Assembly (NCBI RefSeq): GCF_000189255.1
Contig: NZ_AEVS01000001.1
Location: 1-64,000 of the forward strand
DNA length: 64,000 nt
Source: Vibrio brasiliensis LMG 20546
Lineage (GTDB): Bacteria > Pseudomonadota > Gammaproteobacteria > Enterobacterales > Vibrionaceae
Reading direction: 5' to 3'
A model generated the notes under the pieces. It saw nothing but the letters and a program-made list of their open reading frames with translations. It made no database searches and was not told the origin of the DNA. Positions 49,993 through 58,406 of the stretch are shown here, piece after piece (the first letter of the stretch is position 1; each line of letters opens with the position of its first letter). Position numbers and translations under genes: made by a program.

Positions 49993-50609
49993 TGTCTCTT
50001 CAAACGTTGCTGGTTAAGCTCCAACCATTGCAATGCAATAATAGAAGCGCCATTTTCAAACTTTCCATCGATGACCCACTGATAGGCCTGTTGGCGAGAT
50101 ACTACGTGAACACGAATATCCTCACCTTCATAGTCTAAACCATGAATGCCATTCGCAGTACTTGCATCGACCTGACCGACGTAAACATCGAGCTTTTCAG
50201 AGCAGCCACCCGAGGATGGATAATAAGAGGTCACTTTTTCTAACTGACCAATTTCTACACCCGCTTCTTCAACTGCCTCACGTCGAACAACACTTTCTGC
50301 ATCTTCTTCGCGGTCAATCATGCCGGCGATGATTTCTAACTGCCAAGGGTTGTCATGTTCGAGTGCACCAACGCGAATTTGTTCAATTAAAACCACTTCA
50401 TCACGAACCGGATCATAAGGCAGCATCGCCGCGGCATGACCACGCTCAAACATCTCACGCTCTATGGTTTCACTCCATCCCCCTTCAAACAATTTGTGTT
50501 TGAAGCGATACTTAATCATTTTAAAAAATCCCTGAAACAGTGTTTCTTTTGAGATTATTTCCACATCTTGGCGAGTAAACTGCTGATGTTGCTGGTCAGA
50601 CTGTTGCAT
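49980..50609 (-). CDS. nudF: ADP-ribose pyrophosphatase
   Basis: 209 residues. The complete Nudix box starts GMIDREEDAESVVRREAVEE and continues AGVEIG (about residues 97-122). The N-terminal part FKMIKYRFKHKLFEGGWS and the later SSGGCSEKLDVYVG match NudF (YqiE), which cleaves ADP-ribose to AMP and ribose 5-phosphate as a dimer. AGGTG precedes the ATG. First gene of a four-gene operon, divergent from tolC as in E. coli. Confidence 0.95.
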   Translation of the reverse strand: MQQSDQQHQQFTRQDVEIISKETLFQGFFKMIKYRFKHKLFEGGWSETIEREMFERGHAAAMLPYDPVRDEVVLIEQIRVGALEHDNPWQLEIIAGMIDREEDAESVVRREAVEEAGVEIGQLEKVTSYYPSSGGCSEKLDVYVGQVDASTANGIHGLDYEGEDIRVHVVSRQQAYQWVIDGKFENGASIIALQWLELNQQRLKRQWHK

Positions 50610-50733
50610 TTGGCACCTCTCTGAGTGAATCTTATAGTTTACTCAGACCTAAGCGTAACTTCCAAGGACGTGGCTCAACTTTTCATACAATTTTTGCAGT
50701 TTAATTTAAATTGATGAATTATATTTATTGCAC

Positions 50734-50769
50734 AACTGGACAGTTAAGTGTAAAACTTTGCAAAGTTTT
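50734..50769. promoter_or_regulatory. Palindromes upstream of tolC
   Basis: AACTG-ga-CAGTT at 50734-50745, then the perfect 18 bp palindrome AAAACTTTGCAAAGTTTT at 50752-50769, in the nudF-tolC divergent gap about 75 bp before the tolC start. They look like operator sites or a leader hairpin. The bound factor is not known. Confidence 0.45.
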
Positions 50770-50842
50770 CGAGTGAATTGCCATCAATTGAGTTAAACTC
50801 TTGATGACTAATATTTTTCGTTTTTTGGCAGGAATTAAACCT

Positions 50843-52153
50843 ATGAAGAAACTGCTTCCACTAGTTATCAGTGCAGCATTAGGCAGCCTAAGCACTAACG
50901 CTTTCGCTGATACTCTGGCAGACATCTACAATCAAGCAAAAGAGAATGACCCAACGCTACTTAGTGCCGCTGCTCAACGTGATGCCGCATTTGAAGCTGT
51001 AACCTCTAGTCGTGCAACTCTTCTTCCGCAGATTAATTTGACTGCTGGTTACAACATTAACCGTAGCGATCTTGATCCAAGAGAAAGCGACAAGCTCACA
51101 GCCGGTATCAGCTTCTCTCAAGAGCTTTACCAACGTTCTAGCTGGGTAGCACTTGATGTGTCTGAGAAATCGGCTCGTCAAGCGGACGCTTCATACGCAG
51201 CCGCACAGCAAGCTCTGATCCTGCGTGTTGCAACGGCATACTTTGACGTACTACGTGCTCAAGACAACCTAGAGTTTGTTCAGGCAGAGAAAGCAGCGGT
51301 TGGCCGTCAGTTAGAGCAAACTAAGCAGCGTTTTGAGGTTGGTCTATCAGCAATCACTGACGTACACGATGCTCAAGCACAGTACGACGCAGTACTCGCT
51401 GATGAAGTATTGGCACAAAACAGTCTGGTAAACAGCTACGAAGGTCTGCGTGAAATTACCGGCCAAGAGCACTCGAATCTTGATGTTCTTGATACTAAGC
51501 GTTTCTCAGCAAGTAAGACGTCTACAGCAATTGATGCACTAGTAAACGAAGCCCAAGAGAAAAACTTAAGCCTACTATCTGCACGTATCGCGCAGGACGT
51601 AGCGAAAGACAATATCTCACTAGCCAGCTCTGGCCACTTACCATCTCTAACTTTAGATGGTGGCTACAACTATGGCGACGAGAGCAATGATAACGCGAGT
51701 TATGTTGGTGATTACAATGACTTTAATGTCGGCGTAAACCTAGTTGTGCCTCTATACACTGGCGGTAACATCACTTCGCAAACTAAGCAGGCTGAATACA
51801 ACTATGTTGCAGCTAGCCAGGATCTAGAAGCGTCTTACCGTAGCGTTGTTAAAGATGTTCGCGCATTCAACAACAACATCAGCGCTTCGATTGGTGCTCT
51901 GCGTGCTTATGAACAGACTGTCGTTTCTGCTCAGTCAGCACTTGAAGCAACTGAAGCTGGTTTTGATGTTGGTACTCGTACCATCGTTGACGTTCTAGAT
52001 TCAACTCGTCGTCTGTACGATGCGAACAAAAACCTATCTAACGCTCGTTATGATTACATTCTAAGTGTTCTTCAGCTTCGTCAGGCAGTTGGTACACTAA
52101 GCGAACAAGACATCCTGGATGTTAACGCTGGTCTGAAAACAGCGAGCAAATAA
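50843..52153 (+). CDS. tolC: Outer membrane efflux channel TolC
   Basis: 436 residues from the ATG at 50843 (GGCAGGAA upstream). Signal peptide to about residue 22 (STNAFA-DTL). Two homologous halves, each with long coiled-coil helices that form the periplasmic tunnel and strands for the trimeric outer-membrane barrel. The NYG-type aromatic/glycine-rich segments and FNVGVNLVVPLYTGG are typical. It works with RND, ABC and MFS efflux pumps and type I secretion. A strong terminator follows. Confidence 0.97.
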   Translation: MKKLLPLVISAALGSLSTNAFADTLADIYNQAKENDPTLLSAAAQRDAAFEAVTSSRATLLPQINLTAGYNINRSDLDPRESDKLTAGISFSQELYQRSSWVALDVSEKSARQADASYAAAQQALILRVATAYFDVLRAQDNLEFVQAEKAAVGRQLEQTKQRFEVGLSAITDVHDAQAQYDAVLADEVLAQNSLVNSYEGLREITGQEHSNLDVLDTKRFSASKTSTAIDALVNEAQEKNLSLLSARIAQDVAKDNISLASSGHLPSLTLDGGYNYGDESNDNASYVGDYNDFNVGVNLVVPLYTGGNITSQTKQAEYNYVAASQDLEASYRSVVKDVRAFNNNISASIGALRAYEQTVVSAQSALEATEAGFDVGTRTIVDVLDSTRRLYDANKNLSNARYDYILSVLQLRQAVGTLSEQDILDVNAGLKTASK

Positions 52154-52167
52154 CTCACTGTTCAAGA

Positions 52168-52207
52168 ATTAAAAAAGGCTTGCTCCACTGGAGCAAGCCT
52201 TTTTGTT
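52168..52207. terminator. Bidirectional terminator between tolC and the lipoprotein gene
   Basis: Stem AAAAAGGCTTGCTCC / GGAGCAAGCCTTTTT with a 3 nt loop, T runs on both strands. Confidence 0.94.
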
Positions 52208-52222
52208 TATCTGCCGTTGTCG

Positions 52223-52669
52223 TTAGTAAACCGTATCAACTTTTACGTTTTTCTCGACTAACCAGTCGACTTTGTCGTCGCGTTTGATCTGAAGTGCAAT
52301 ATCAACCGGTTGCTCGATATTGACTGGGATTTGCCATACAAACACCACTTCCCACTGGTTCTGATTATGGGTACGCATTTCTAGCAAGTCCCCTTCAATA
52401 ATCCAGCTTTGGTCACCTTGTTGAATGGTGACGCTTTCAACATCCAGCTCTGCAGGTAAAGCTTTATCCGACTCTAAATACAGAGCGCCGTGAAGCGTGC
52501 TGTCCTGTACCGAACCAATCGTCGGCATCTTGTTTATCCACAAATTACTTTTCAGTTCGACTGTGGTATCCGCGATTTCGATCTGATTACCCTGCTCCCA
52601 ACCTATTTGTTGAGTGGTACAACCCACCATTAACGCCACACCGAGTGATAGCACTGCTAACTTTTTCAT
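52223..52669 (-). CDS. Putative lipoprotein of unknown function
   Basis: 148 residues from the ATG at 52669 (AGGTG at good spacing). Signal peptide MKKLAVLSLGVALMVGC with a lipobox ending at Cys17 and Thr at +2, so an outer-membrane destination is expected. The rest is predicted mostly as beta strands with alternating hydrophobic residues (for example WEVVFVWQIPVNI). I do not recognise the family. It lies 17 bp after arcB, so it may be co-transcribed, and converges on tolC. Confidence 0.8.
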   Translation of the reverse strand: MKKLAVLSLGVALMVGCTTQQIGWEQGNQIEIADTTVELKSNLWINKMPTIGSVQDSTLHGALYLESDKALPAELDVESVTIQQGDQSWIIEGDLLEMRTHNQNQWEVVFVWQIPVNIEQPVDIALQIKRDDKVDWLVEKNVKVDTVY

Positions 52670-52686
52670 TTGATTCACCTTTGTCG

Positions 52687-55032
52687 TTACGAGTGGTGTT
52701 GCAACCATTCTTTCAAGATTTGAATATCATTTTCATACTCATTCTTAATTTCTTCAACCCAATCATCGATATTTTCCCACCACGTAGGGAAGTCTGGCGA
52801 CTGCGCCTTCTGCGCGACACTTTGGATATGTTTCAAACCAATTGAGCCTGCGGCGCCTTTAATCTTATGAGCTTCTGAAACAATGCCGTCCTGATGCTTG
52901 GCGATCATATTTGAATCAAGCACTTGCAAATACTCAGGCATCATATCTTCAAACATCTCAATACTGCTTAACACTGGCTCAGGTCCAACGATACCGACAT
53001 AGGACTCAAGCATATCCAGATCGAGAATACGTGAGTAAATCTCTCCCCCCTCTACAACCACTTCTGGCTCAACTGCTTGTTGAACTGCTGGCTCACTGTC
53101 CCCCTGAGTAAATTTAGCCAGGACATCTTGCACTGCCGTCACCGATAACGGTTTACTGATCGCGTCGTCCATGCCTTTGTCGAGATACTCTTGCTTGTTC
53201 TTAAGCACGTTCGCTGTCAGCGCAACCAATGGTGGTAGGTCGGAATAGGTTCGTCTAAAGTATTCCGCAACATCAAAACCAGTCATATCCGGCAACTGGA
53301 TATCAAGGAAGACTAAGTCATAGATTTCCGGATCAAACATCTCCATCGCTTCCATTCCTGTCATGGCAACAGAGACTTCATGGCCCATGCTTTCCAGTAA
53401 CGAGCGGGCCACGGTAATGTTTAGTTCAATATCCTCAACCATAAAGATATTGAGCTCTTGCGACTGAGCTGGTGCAGCCACTTGCAACTCTTGATCGTTT
53501 GCCAGTGGCACACAAATCGTCACAGTAAATGTGCTACCAAATCCTTCTTCACTCGACACCGTAATGTCGCCATCCATCATATTGATTAACTGCTTAGAAA
53601 CCGCCAGACCGATACCTGTACCGACGGCGTGAAGGTTGTCTTTACCGGACTTAACCTGATAGTACATAGCAAAGATCTTCTCTAGCTCAGCTTCTGGAAT
53701 ACCAATGCCGCTATCTTCAATTTCCATCGTGATATGAGCGTGCTCGTCAGTCACTTCTGAGCTAACCGTCATCACCACGCCACCCTCTTTGGTAAACTTC
53801 ATCGCGTTACTGATAAGGTTCCAGAGCACCTGACGCAGACGCGTCGCATCCACTTCTATTGCACTTGGCAATTCGCTGAGGCGTTCCAAATCAAAGCGTA
53901 GACCTTTTTGCGAAGCCATCAGCGCCGAGATACTTTCCATTTCGGCGACAAACTCTTCAAAGTTGAGTGTCGATGGGAAAAGCTCCAGTTTACGGCGGTC
54001 GAATTTATCCATATCGATAATATCGTTAAAGATATTGCCTAAGGTGATGGCACTGACGTTAATGGTCTGCATATGATTACGTTGCTCTTCAGTGAGCTGG
54101 GTATCAAGCAGCATACGACTCAAACCAACGATACCATTCAGAGGTGTACGCAGCTCGTGACTGATAGTCGATATAAAGGTGGTTTTGTCACGACTGGCTT
54201 TTTCTAACGACTCTTCGTGGCGTTTGCGCTCAGTGATATCACGCCCAAAACCGACCAAACCGAGGTGACGCCCCTCTTTACTGTAGAAAGGTACTTTACG
54301 CAATTCAAAGTAGTTCTTATGGCCATCAGGATACTCAAGCCACTGTTCATAAGTGAGTGTCTGGTTATCAGAGAAGACTTTTTGGTCGGTATCGACAATT
54401 TGTTGCGCGACTTCTTTGCTGTAGACATCCCAAGGAGTAAGACCGACTAGCTGACTCTCTTTTTTGCCAGTTAGCTCTTCCATAGCGCGGTTACAGCCGG
54501 AGAATACCCCGTCAGCATTTCGGTAGTAGATCAAATCCGGTGAGGCATCGATAAAGGAGCGCAGAAGGGCAGTTCTTTCCGCCAACTCTACCTGAGTTTT
54601 TTCACGCTGGTAGACCTCATCTTCAAGATCTTTCATTGCTTCTTCACGGGCTTCTTCCGCTTTAATCCGCTCCTCAATCTCTTGATTAAGCTTAGCAATA
54701 TTCTGTTGTAGCTTATGATTAAGTTCCTGATCTCGCGAACGCATGTCTTTGAGTTTAGAGACTAATTTGGAGAGGCGTTGACGTGACTCTTCGAGCTGAT
54801 CGACGACGACTGACAGAAAGTAAACCGCCCAGGGAGTGATTAATAAACCAAAGAAAACTGAGCGTACGATGTCGATATCATCGACGTGCCCACTTAAGAC
54901 AAGAGTAATACCTACCTGGACAACAACGGCGAGTGCCACTAAAGCCAGAGCAAGGAGAATAGAAAAACGCAGGATGCCCAGTTTAACTAACAGATCGACA
55001 TAATACTGAGCAAGATTTTTAATCGGCTTCAT
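52687..55032 (-). CDS. arcB: Aerobic respiration control sensor kinase ArcB
   Basis: 781 residues. Two membrane segments (about 22-46 and 57-77), a coiled coil, a PAS domain (about 155-270), histidine kinase core with His292 (ISHELRTP), HATPase with N-box and DSGIGIP, a receiver domain with Asp577 (LVFLDIQLPD) and an HPt domain with His722 (EAHKIKGAAG). It reads the quinone redox state and phosphorylates ArcA. E. coli ArcB is silenced by disulfides at Cys180 and Cys241; here Cys180 is kept but position 241 is Tyr (HKNYFELRK). Confidence 0.97.
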   Translation of the reverse strand: MKPIKNLAQYYVDLLVKLGILRFSILLALALVALAVVVQVGITLVLSGHVDDIDIVRSVFFGLLITPWAVYFLSVVVDQLEESRQRLSKLVSKLKDMRSRDQELNHKLQQNIAKLNQEIEERIKAEEAREEAMKDLEDEVYQREKTQVELAERTALLRSFIDASPDLIYYRNADGVFSGCNRAMEELTGKKESQLVGLTPWDVYSKEVAQQIVDTDQKVFSDNQTLTYEQWLEYPDGHKNYFELRKVPFYSKEGRHLGLVGFGRDITERKRHEESLEKASRDKTTFISTISHELRTPLNGIVGLSRMLLDTQLTEEQRNHMQTINVSAITLGNIFNDIIDMDKFDRRKLELFPSTLNFEEFVAEMESISALMASQKGLRFDLERLSELPSAIEVDATRLRQVLWNLISNAMKFTKEGGVVMTVSSEVTDEHAHITMEIEDSGIGIPEAELEKIFAMYYQVKSGKDNLHAVGTGIGLAVSKQLINMMDGDITVSSEEGFGSTFTVTICVPLANDQELQVAAPAQSQELNIFMVEDIELNITVARSLLESMGHEVSVAMTGMEAMEMFDPEIYDLVFLDIQLPDMTGFDVAEYFRRTYSDLPPLVALTANVLKNKQEYLDKGMDDAISKPLSVTAVQDVLAKFTQGDSEPAVQQAVEPEVVVEGGEIYSRILDLDMLESYVGIVGPEPVLSSIEMFEDMMPEYLQVLDSNMIAKHQDGIVSEAHKIKGAAGSIGLKHIQSVAQKAQSPDFPTWWENIDDWVEEIKNEYENDIQILKEWLQHHS

Positions 55033-55114
55033 TGAGAACTCCGCGCGGTAACAGTAGCTAAATCTTACCTGTTTTAGCTACTGACAGCTAAAAGAATCCT
55101 TACATTAGAAAGCG

Positions 55115-56863
55115 TTAATTCTCTGATGTGTGATGCACACAGGTTTGGTTTCGACCGTTAGCTTTGGCTTGATAAAGTGCGCTATCTGCCAGGGCGATAA
55201 TGGTTTCGCTACTTGTCATCGGTTGAGGGACAATAGAAACCAAACCGATACTGGTCGTGATCTGATTGGAGATCTTAGACTTCCTGTGTTCAAGCCCAAG
55301 TGCAGCAACCCCTTCATGGATGCGCTTAGCGACCTGTAACGCCCCTTCCGTAGTAGTATTTGGCAGAATAAAACCAAACTCTTCACCACCGTAACGGGCA
55401 ACACAGTCACTGGAGCGAGTAAGCACCTTTTTGAACACTTCACCGACCTTGATTAAGGCATCATCACCGCGTTGGTGGCCGTAGAAGTCGTTATAGCCTT
55501 TGAAATAGTCAATATCACACAGGATAACTGTCAGCGGCTGCTGTTCACGAATATGTAGGTGCCACAAGGTTTCAAGTTGCTCATCGAAGCGACGACGGTT
55601 GGAGATCTGGGTCAGTCCATCAATGAAACTTAAGCGCTCTAACTCCTGGTTGGCCTCTTCCAGTTTTTGCTCTGCCAGATAACGCTCAGAGACATCCCGG
55701 GCCATTATCAGTACCCCATTGGTACCAGAGGCAGGATCTCTGAATGGCGATTTCACAACGTCATACCAAATGTATTCTCCATTGCTGCTAATCACGCGGT
55801 CGATATAACGTAGCGATTTACCTTCATAGAGAACTTTATGGTCTGTTTCAGACAGACGTTGATAGCTTTCGTTTGGAATCACGTCTTGTAGACGTTTACC
55901 AATCAGATCATTAACTTCGGAGATACCTAACGCTTTGACGAACGGCAAATTACACGCTTGATAAACCATGTTTTCATTAAAGATACCAATCGAGTCAGGG
56001 CTAGATTCAAGGATGTTTTGTAAGATTGTATCCCGCTGAGCCAACGCAACTTCGGTATCTTTACGCTTTTCCATCTCGTCGCGTAAGTTCTTCTGCATGT
56101 CGTGCCAGTCAGTCACATCATGGCTAATACCGATCGTGCCTAACTTCTCACCATCCGAAGACAGCAGGATATTTTGGTAACTTTCTAACAAACAGCTTCG
56201 ACCGTCAGGTGTCACTGTCCAGCGTCGTTTACTAGCACGACCTTTAATCACACCTTGAATATCCGCCGCCCCTTCCTCTTCGCGGTTATGCCAAAAACGC
56301 TGAAAAGAGCGGTTGGTTGAAATGATTTTACCGTCATTGTTTTTGATAAAGACCAGTTCGGATAAGTTATCAAAGGCACTTTTAACCATGGTCAGCGAGT
56401 TAATCTCTTTCTTCAACTCCATATCCGTTAAGTGGTGAGGAGAAAAATAGAGTAACCAGGTCGCGCGGCGACGATAGATCGTCTTATGACCAGACACATC
56501 CAGCTTTACCGCCCGACTCTCTGAAATCGGCCAACTTAACATGTGTGCGGAGAAGCGCTTACCAGCAAAAGGAGAAGTAATAGAGAGAAGGAACTGAGGC
56601 GTAACCAAACTCGGCAGCATAAAGCTTTTACCTACTTTGCGTACGCCTAGTAACTGATTTGCCGCAGGGTTGGCGAGCAGGAGCTCACCTGTCTTACTGT
56701 CGACCAAAAGCAACGCATTTGGCGTTGTCTCAAGCAATTCAATTAAGTGAGATTGATTCTTAGCGTAAATGGCAATTGCCGCCAAAGTAGCAAGTAGGAT
56801 GACTACAAAGTCAAAACCATGCCCGTGGGTGCTATCCCACAACCAAACCAATACTTGCTCCAT
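55115..56863 (-). CDS. PAS-PAS-PAS-GGDEF diguanylate cyclase
   Basis: 582 residues. One N-terminal membrane segment (about 18-34), then three PAS-like domains (about 40-130, 160-255 and 280-395) and a GGDEF domain (about 410-575). The active-site motif is GGEEF at residues 492-496, the active variant, and the product-inhibition I-site RxxD is present as RSSD at 483-486, five residues before it. So it probably makes cyclic di-GMP under feedback control. The ligand of the PAS domains is not known. It lies between arcB and yhcC as a separate unit. Confidence 0.93.
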   Translation of the reverse strand: MEQVLVWLWDSTHGHGFDFVVILLATLAAIAIYAKNQSHLIELLETTPNALLLVDSKTGELLLANPAANQLLGVRKVGKSFMLPSLVTPQFLLSITSPFAGKRFSAHMLSWPISESRAVKLDVSGHKTIYRRRATWLLYFSPHHLTDMELKKEINSLTMVKSAFDNLSELVFIKNNDGKIISTNRSFQRFWHNREEEGAADIQGVIKGRASKRRWTVTPDGRSCLLESYQNILLSSDGEKLGTIGISHDVTDWHDMQKNLRDEMEKRKDTEVALAQRDTILQNILESSPDSIGIFNENMVYQACNLPFVKALGISEVNDLIGKRLQDVIPNESYQRLSETDHKVLYEGKSLRYIDRVISSNGEYIWYDVVKSPFRDPASGTNGVLIMARDVSERYLAEQKLEEANQELERLSFIDGLTQISNRRRFDEQLETLWHLHIREQQPLTVILCDIDYFKGYNDFYGHQRGDDALIKVGEVFKKVLTRSSDCVARYGGEEFGFILPNTTTEGALQVAKRIHEGVAALGLEHRKSKISNQITTSIGLVSIVPQPMTSSETIIALADSALYQAKANGRNQTCVHHTSEN

Positions 56864-56924
56864 TTAAAAACTCTAACTTAATTATTTATCTTTTATAAGG
56901 GTACAAAAGATATCAGCTTATTGC

Positions 56925-57872
56925 TTAATAATCAGCCTTTAATATCGGCTTTGTGTATACAAATGGTTGAGCTATCAAGGAGCCTTGTGCCCCCAGTTGA
57001 TGTAGTGAACGACCAATCTCTGTCATCGCTAACCATCGGTTTTCACACCAAAGTGGTGCTAACAGAGTTGGACGACGCGCCGCAGATGAAACCCTATGAT
57101 AAATCACCTCAGGTGGCGTCATGCGGATCAGCTCACTAGCGATGGAGACATACTCTTCTAGTTCTGGGGCTGCAAGTTTACCTGCTTTCCACGCTTTAGC
57201 CATGGTACTTCCCTCAACAATATGCAAACCATGCAGTTTAATACCGTCAGTCCCTACCTCCAGAACCTGCTGCATAGTCGCGATATTGTCCTGGCGCGTC
57301 TCTTTAGGTAAACCAACAATCAAATGGGTACACACCTTAATACCAAGCGCCCGCGCACGACGGGTGATCTCTGCATAGCATTCGAAATCATGGCCTCGAT
57401 TAATTCGCTTCAGGGTATGGTTGTTTGCTGTCTGTAAGCCAAGCTCAAGCCAGATCTCATAGCCTTGCTCGACGTAACCTGCCAGCAATTCAAGAACCGA
57501 ATCTGGAACACAATCCGGTCGGGTACCAACACACAACCCAACGATATCTGCAGCTTCAAGGGCTTGCTCATACATGTTCTTCAGCACCTGTACTTCAGCA
57601 TAGGTGCTGGTATAAGCCTGAAAATAAGCGAGATAGCGTTTTGCTCGTGTAATCTCTCCTGCTCGGTCAGTTAACTGGTCATGGATGCTTTTTATCTGAG
57701 CTTCTTCATCAGCAAACGATGCCACATTACAAAATGTGCAGCCGCCACGACCAATCGTGCCATCTCGGTTCGGGCAGCTAAAACCACCGTGCAAAGTCAG
57801 CTTGTGAACTTTCTCGCCATATCTTCTTTGTAAGTCTTGGCCAATGGTGTTGACCAGTTCGTGAAGTTGCAT
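56925..57872 (-). CDS. Radical SAM protein YhcC (TIGR01212 type)
   Basis: 315 residues. The radical SAM cluster cysteines appear in FSCPNRDGTIGRGGCTFC near residues 31-48, a long-spaced C-x11-C-x2-C arrangement typical of the YhcC (TIGR01212) family, followed by GLCVGTRPDCV and HLIVGLPKETRQD. The substrate of this family is not established. In E. coli yhcC is likewise next to arcB and gltB, so the locus is conserved. Confidence 0.9.
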   Translation of the reverse strand: MQLHELVNTIGQDLQRRYGEKVHKLTLHGGFSCPNRDGTIGRGGCTFCNVASFADEEAQIKSIHDQLTDRAGEITRAKRYLAYFQAYTSTYAEVQVLKNMYEQALEAADIVGLCVGTRPDCVPDSVLELLAGYVEQGYEIWLELGLQTANNHTLKRINRGHDFECYAEITRRARALGIKVCTHLIVGLPKETRQDNIATMQQVLEVGTDGIKLHGLHIVEGSTMAKAWKAGKLAAPELEEYVSIASELIRMTPPEVIYHRVSSAARRPTLLAPLWCENRWLAMTEIGRSLHQLGAQGSLIAQPFVYTKPILKADY

Positions 57873-58406
57873 CTTTACCCTTAAGCCAAATCGAAATAAA
57901 TATCATTAAGATCTATGTAATTTAATTACAATCTTGAAAGCAATTTGGGAAGGAATGTAACGATTTCAAACAGGATAGGAGTTAAGCAAAGTCAATAAAC
58001 ATGCAGAAAATATGTGCCTCAAGCAAATTGTTAAGCAAAAGTTAAACATATTATCTATTTATAACGCAAAAAAACTGGGCAACAAGGACGAGTTTTGATT
58101 GCATTTTGTGCTGACTAAATTGTAGGATACTTACAGATTTTGCTACTTTTTGTATTTTTTTATTACATTTAAATGTGGCAAAACATCGGTGAACTCCTAC
58201 TCCCACCTATATAAATCACTAGATTGTGATAATAAAAAACTGGATTTCACCAAGGATTGTTTTTCTCGCAATATTTTTCCGCGAGAGACGGAATGGAATC
58301 AAAGTCGCCCAGCTAGGCTGACTTCGAATCATAAAAATAAAGGACAGGACGTAGAACTAGTTTCGACTAGCCCACTTGCGCCTATTTGAACTGGAAGGAT
58401 GTATCC
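57873..58406. other. yhcC-gltB intergenic region and gltB leader
   Basis: 534 bp, A/T-rich. A plausible gltB promoter is TTGTTA (58028-58033) with TATCTA at 58052-58057 (18 bp), implying a leader of about 340 nt. GTTAAGCAAA is repeated at 57981-57990 and 58030-58039. The leader end carries three hairpins: TCTCGC/GCGAGA (58264-58286), CAGC-TAG-GCTG (58310-58320) and CTAGT-TTCG-ACTAG (58357-58370). I see no known riboswitch. An ORF at 58150-58389 has no support. Confidence 0.5.

Noticed and set aside
58150-58389. 79-codon ORF in the gltB leader
   Set aside because: No ribosome-binding site, odd composition, and it covers the leader hairpins; taken as chance.
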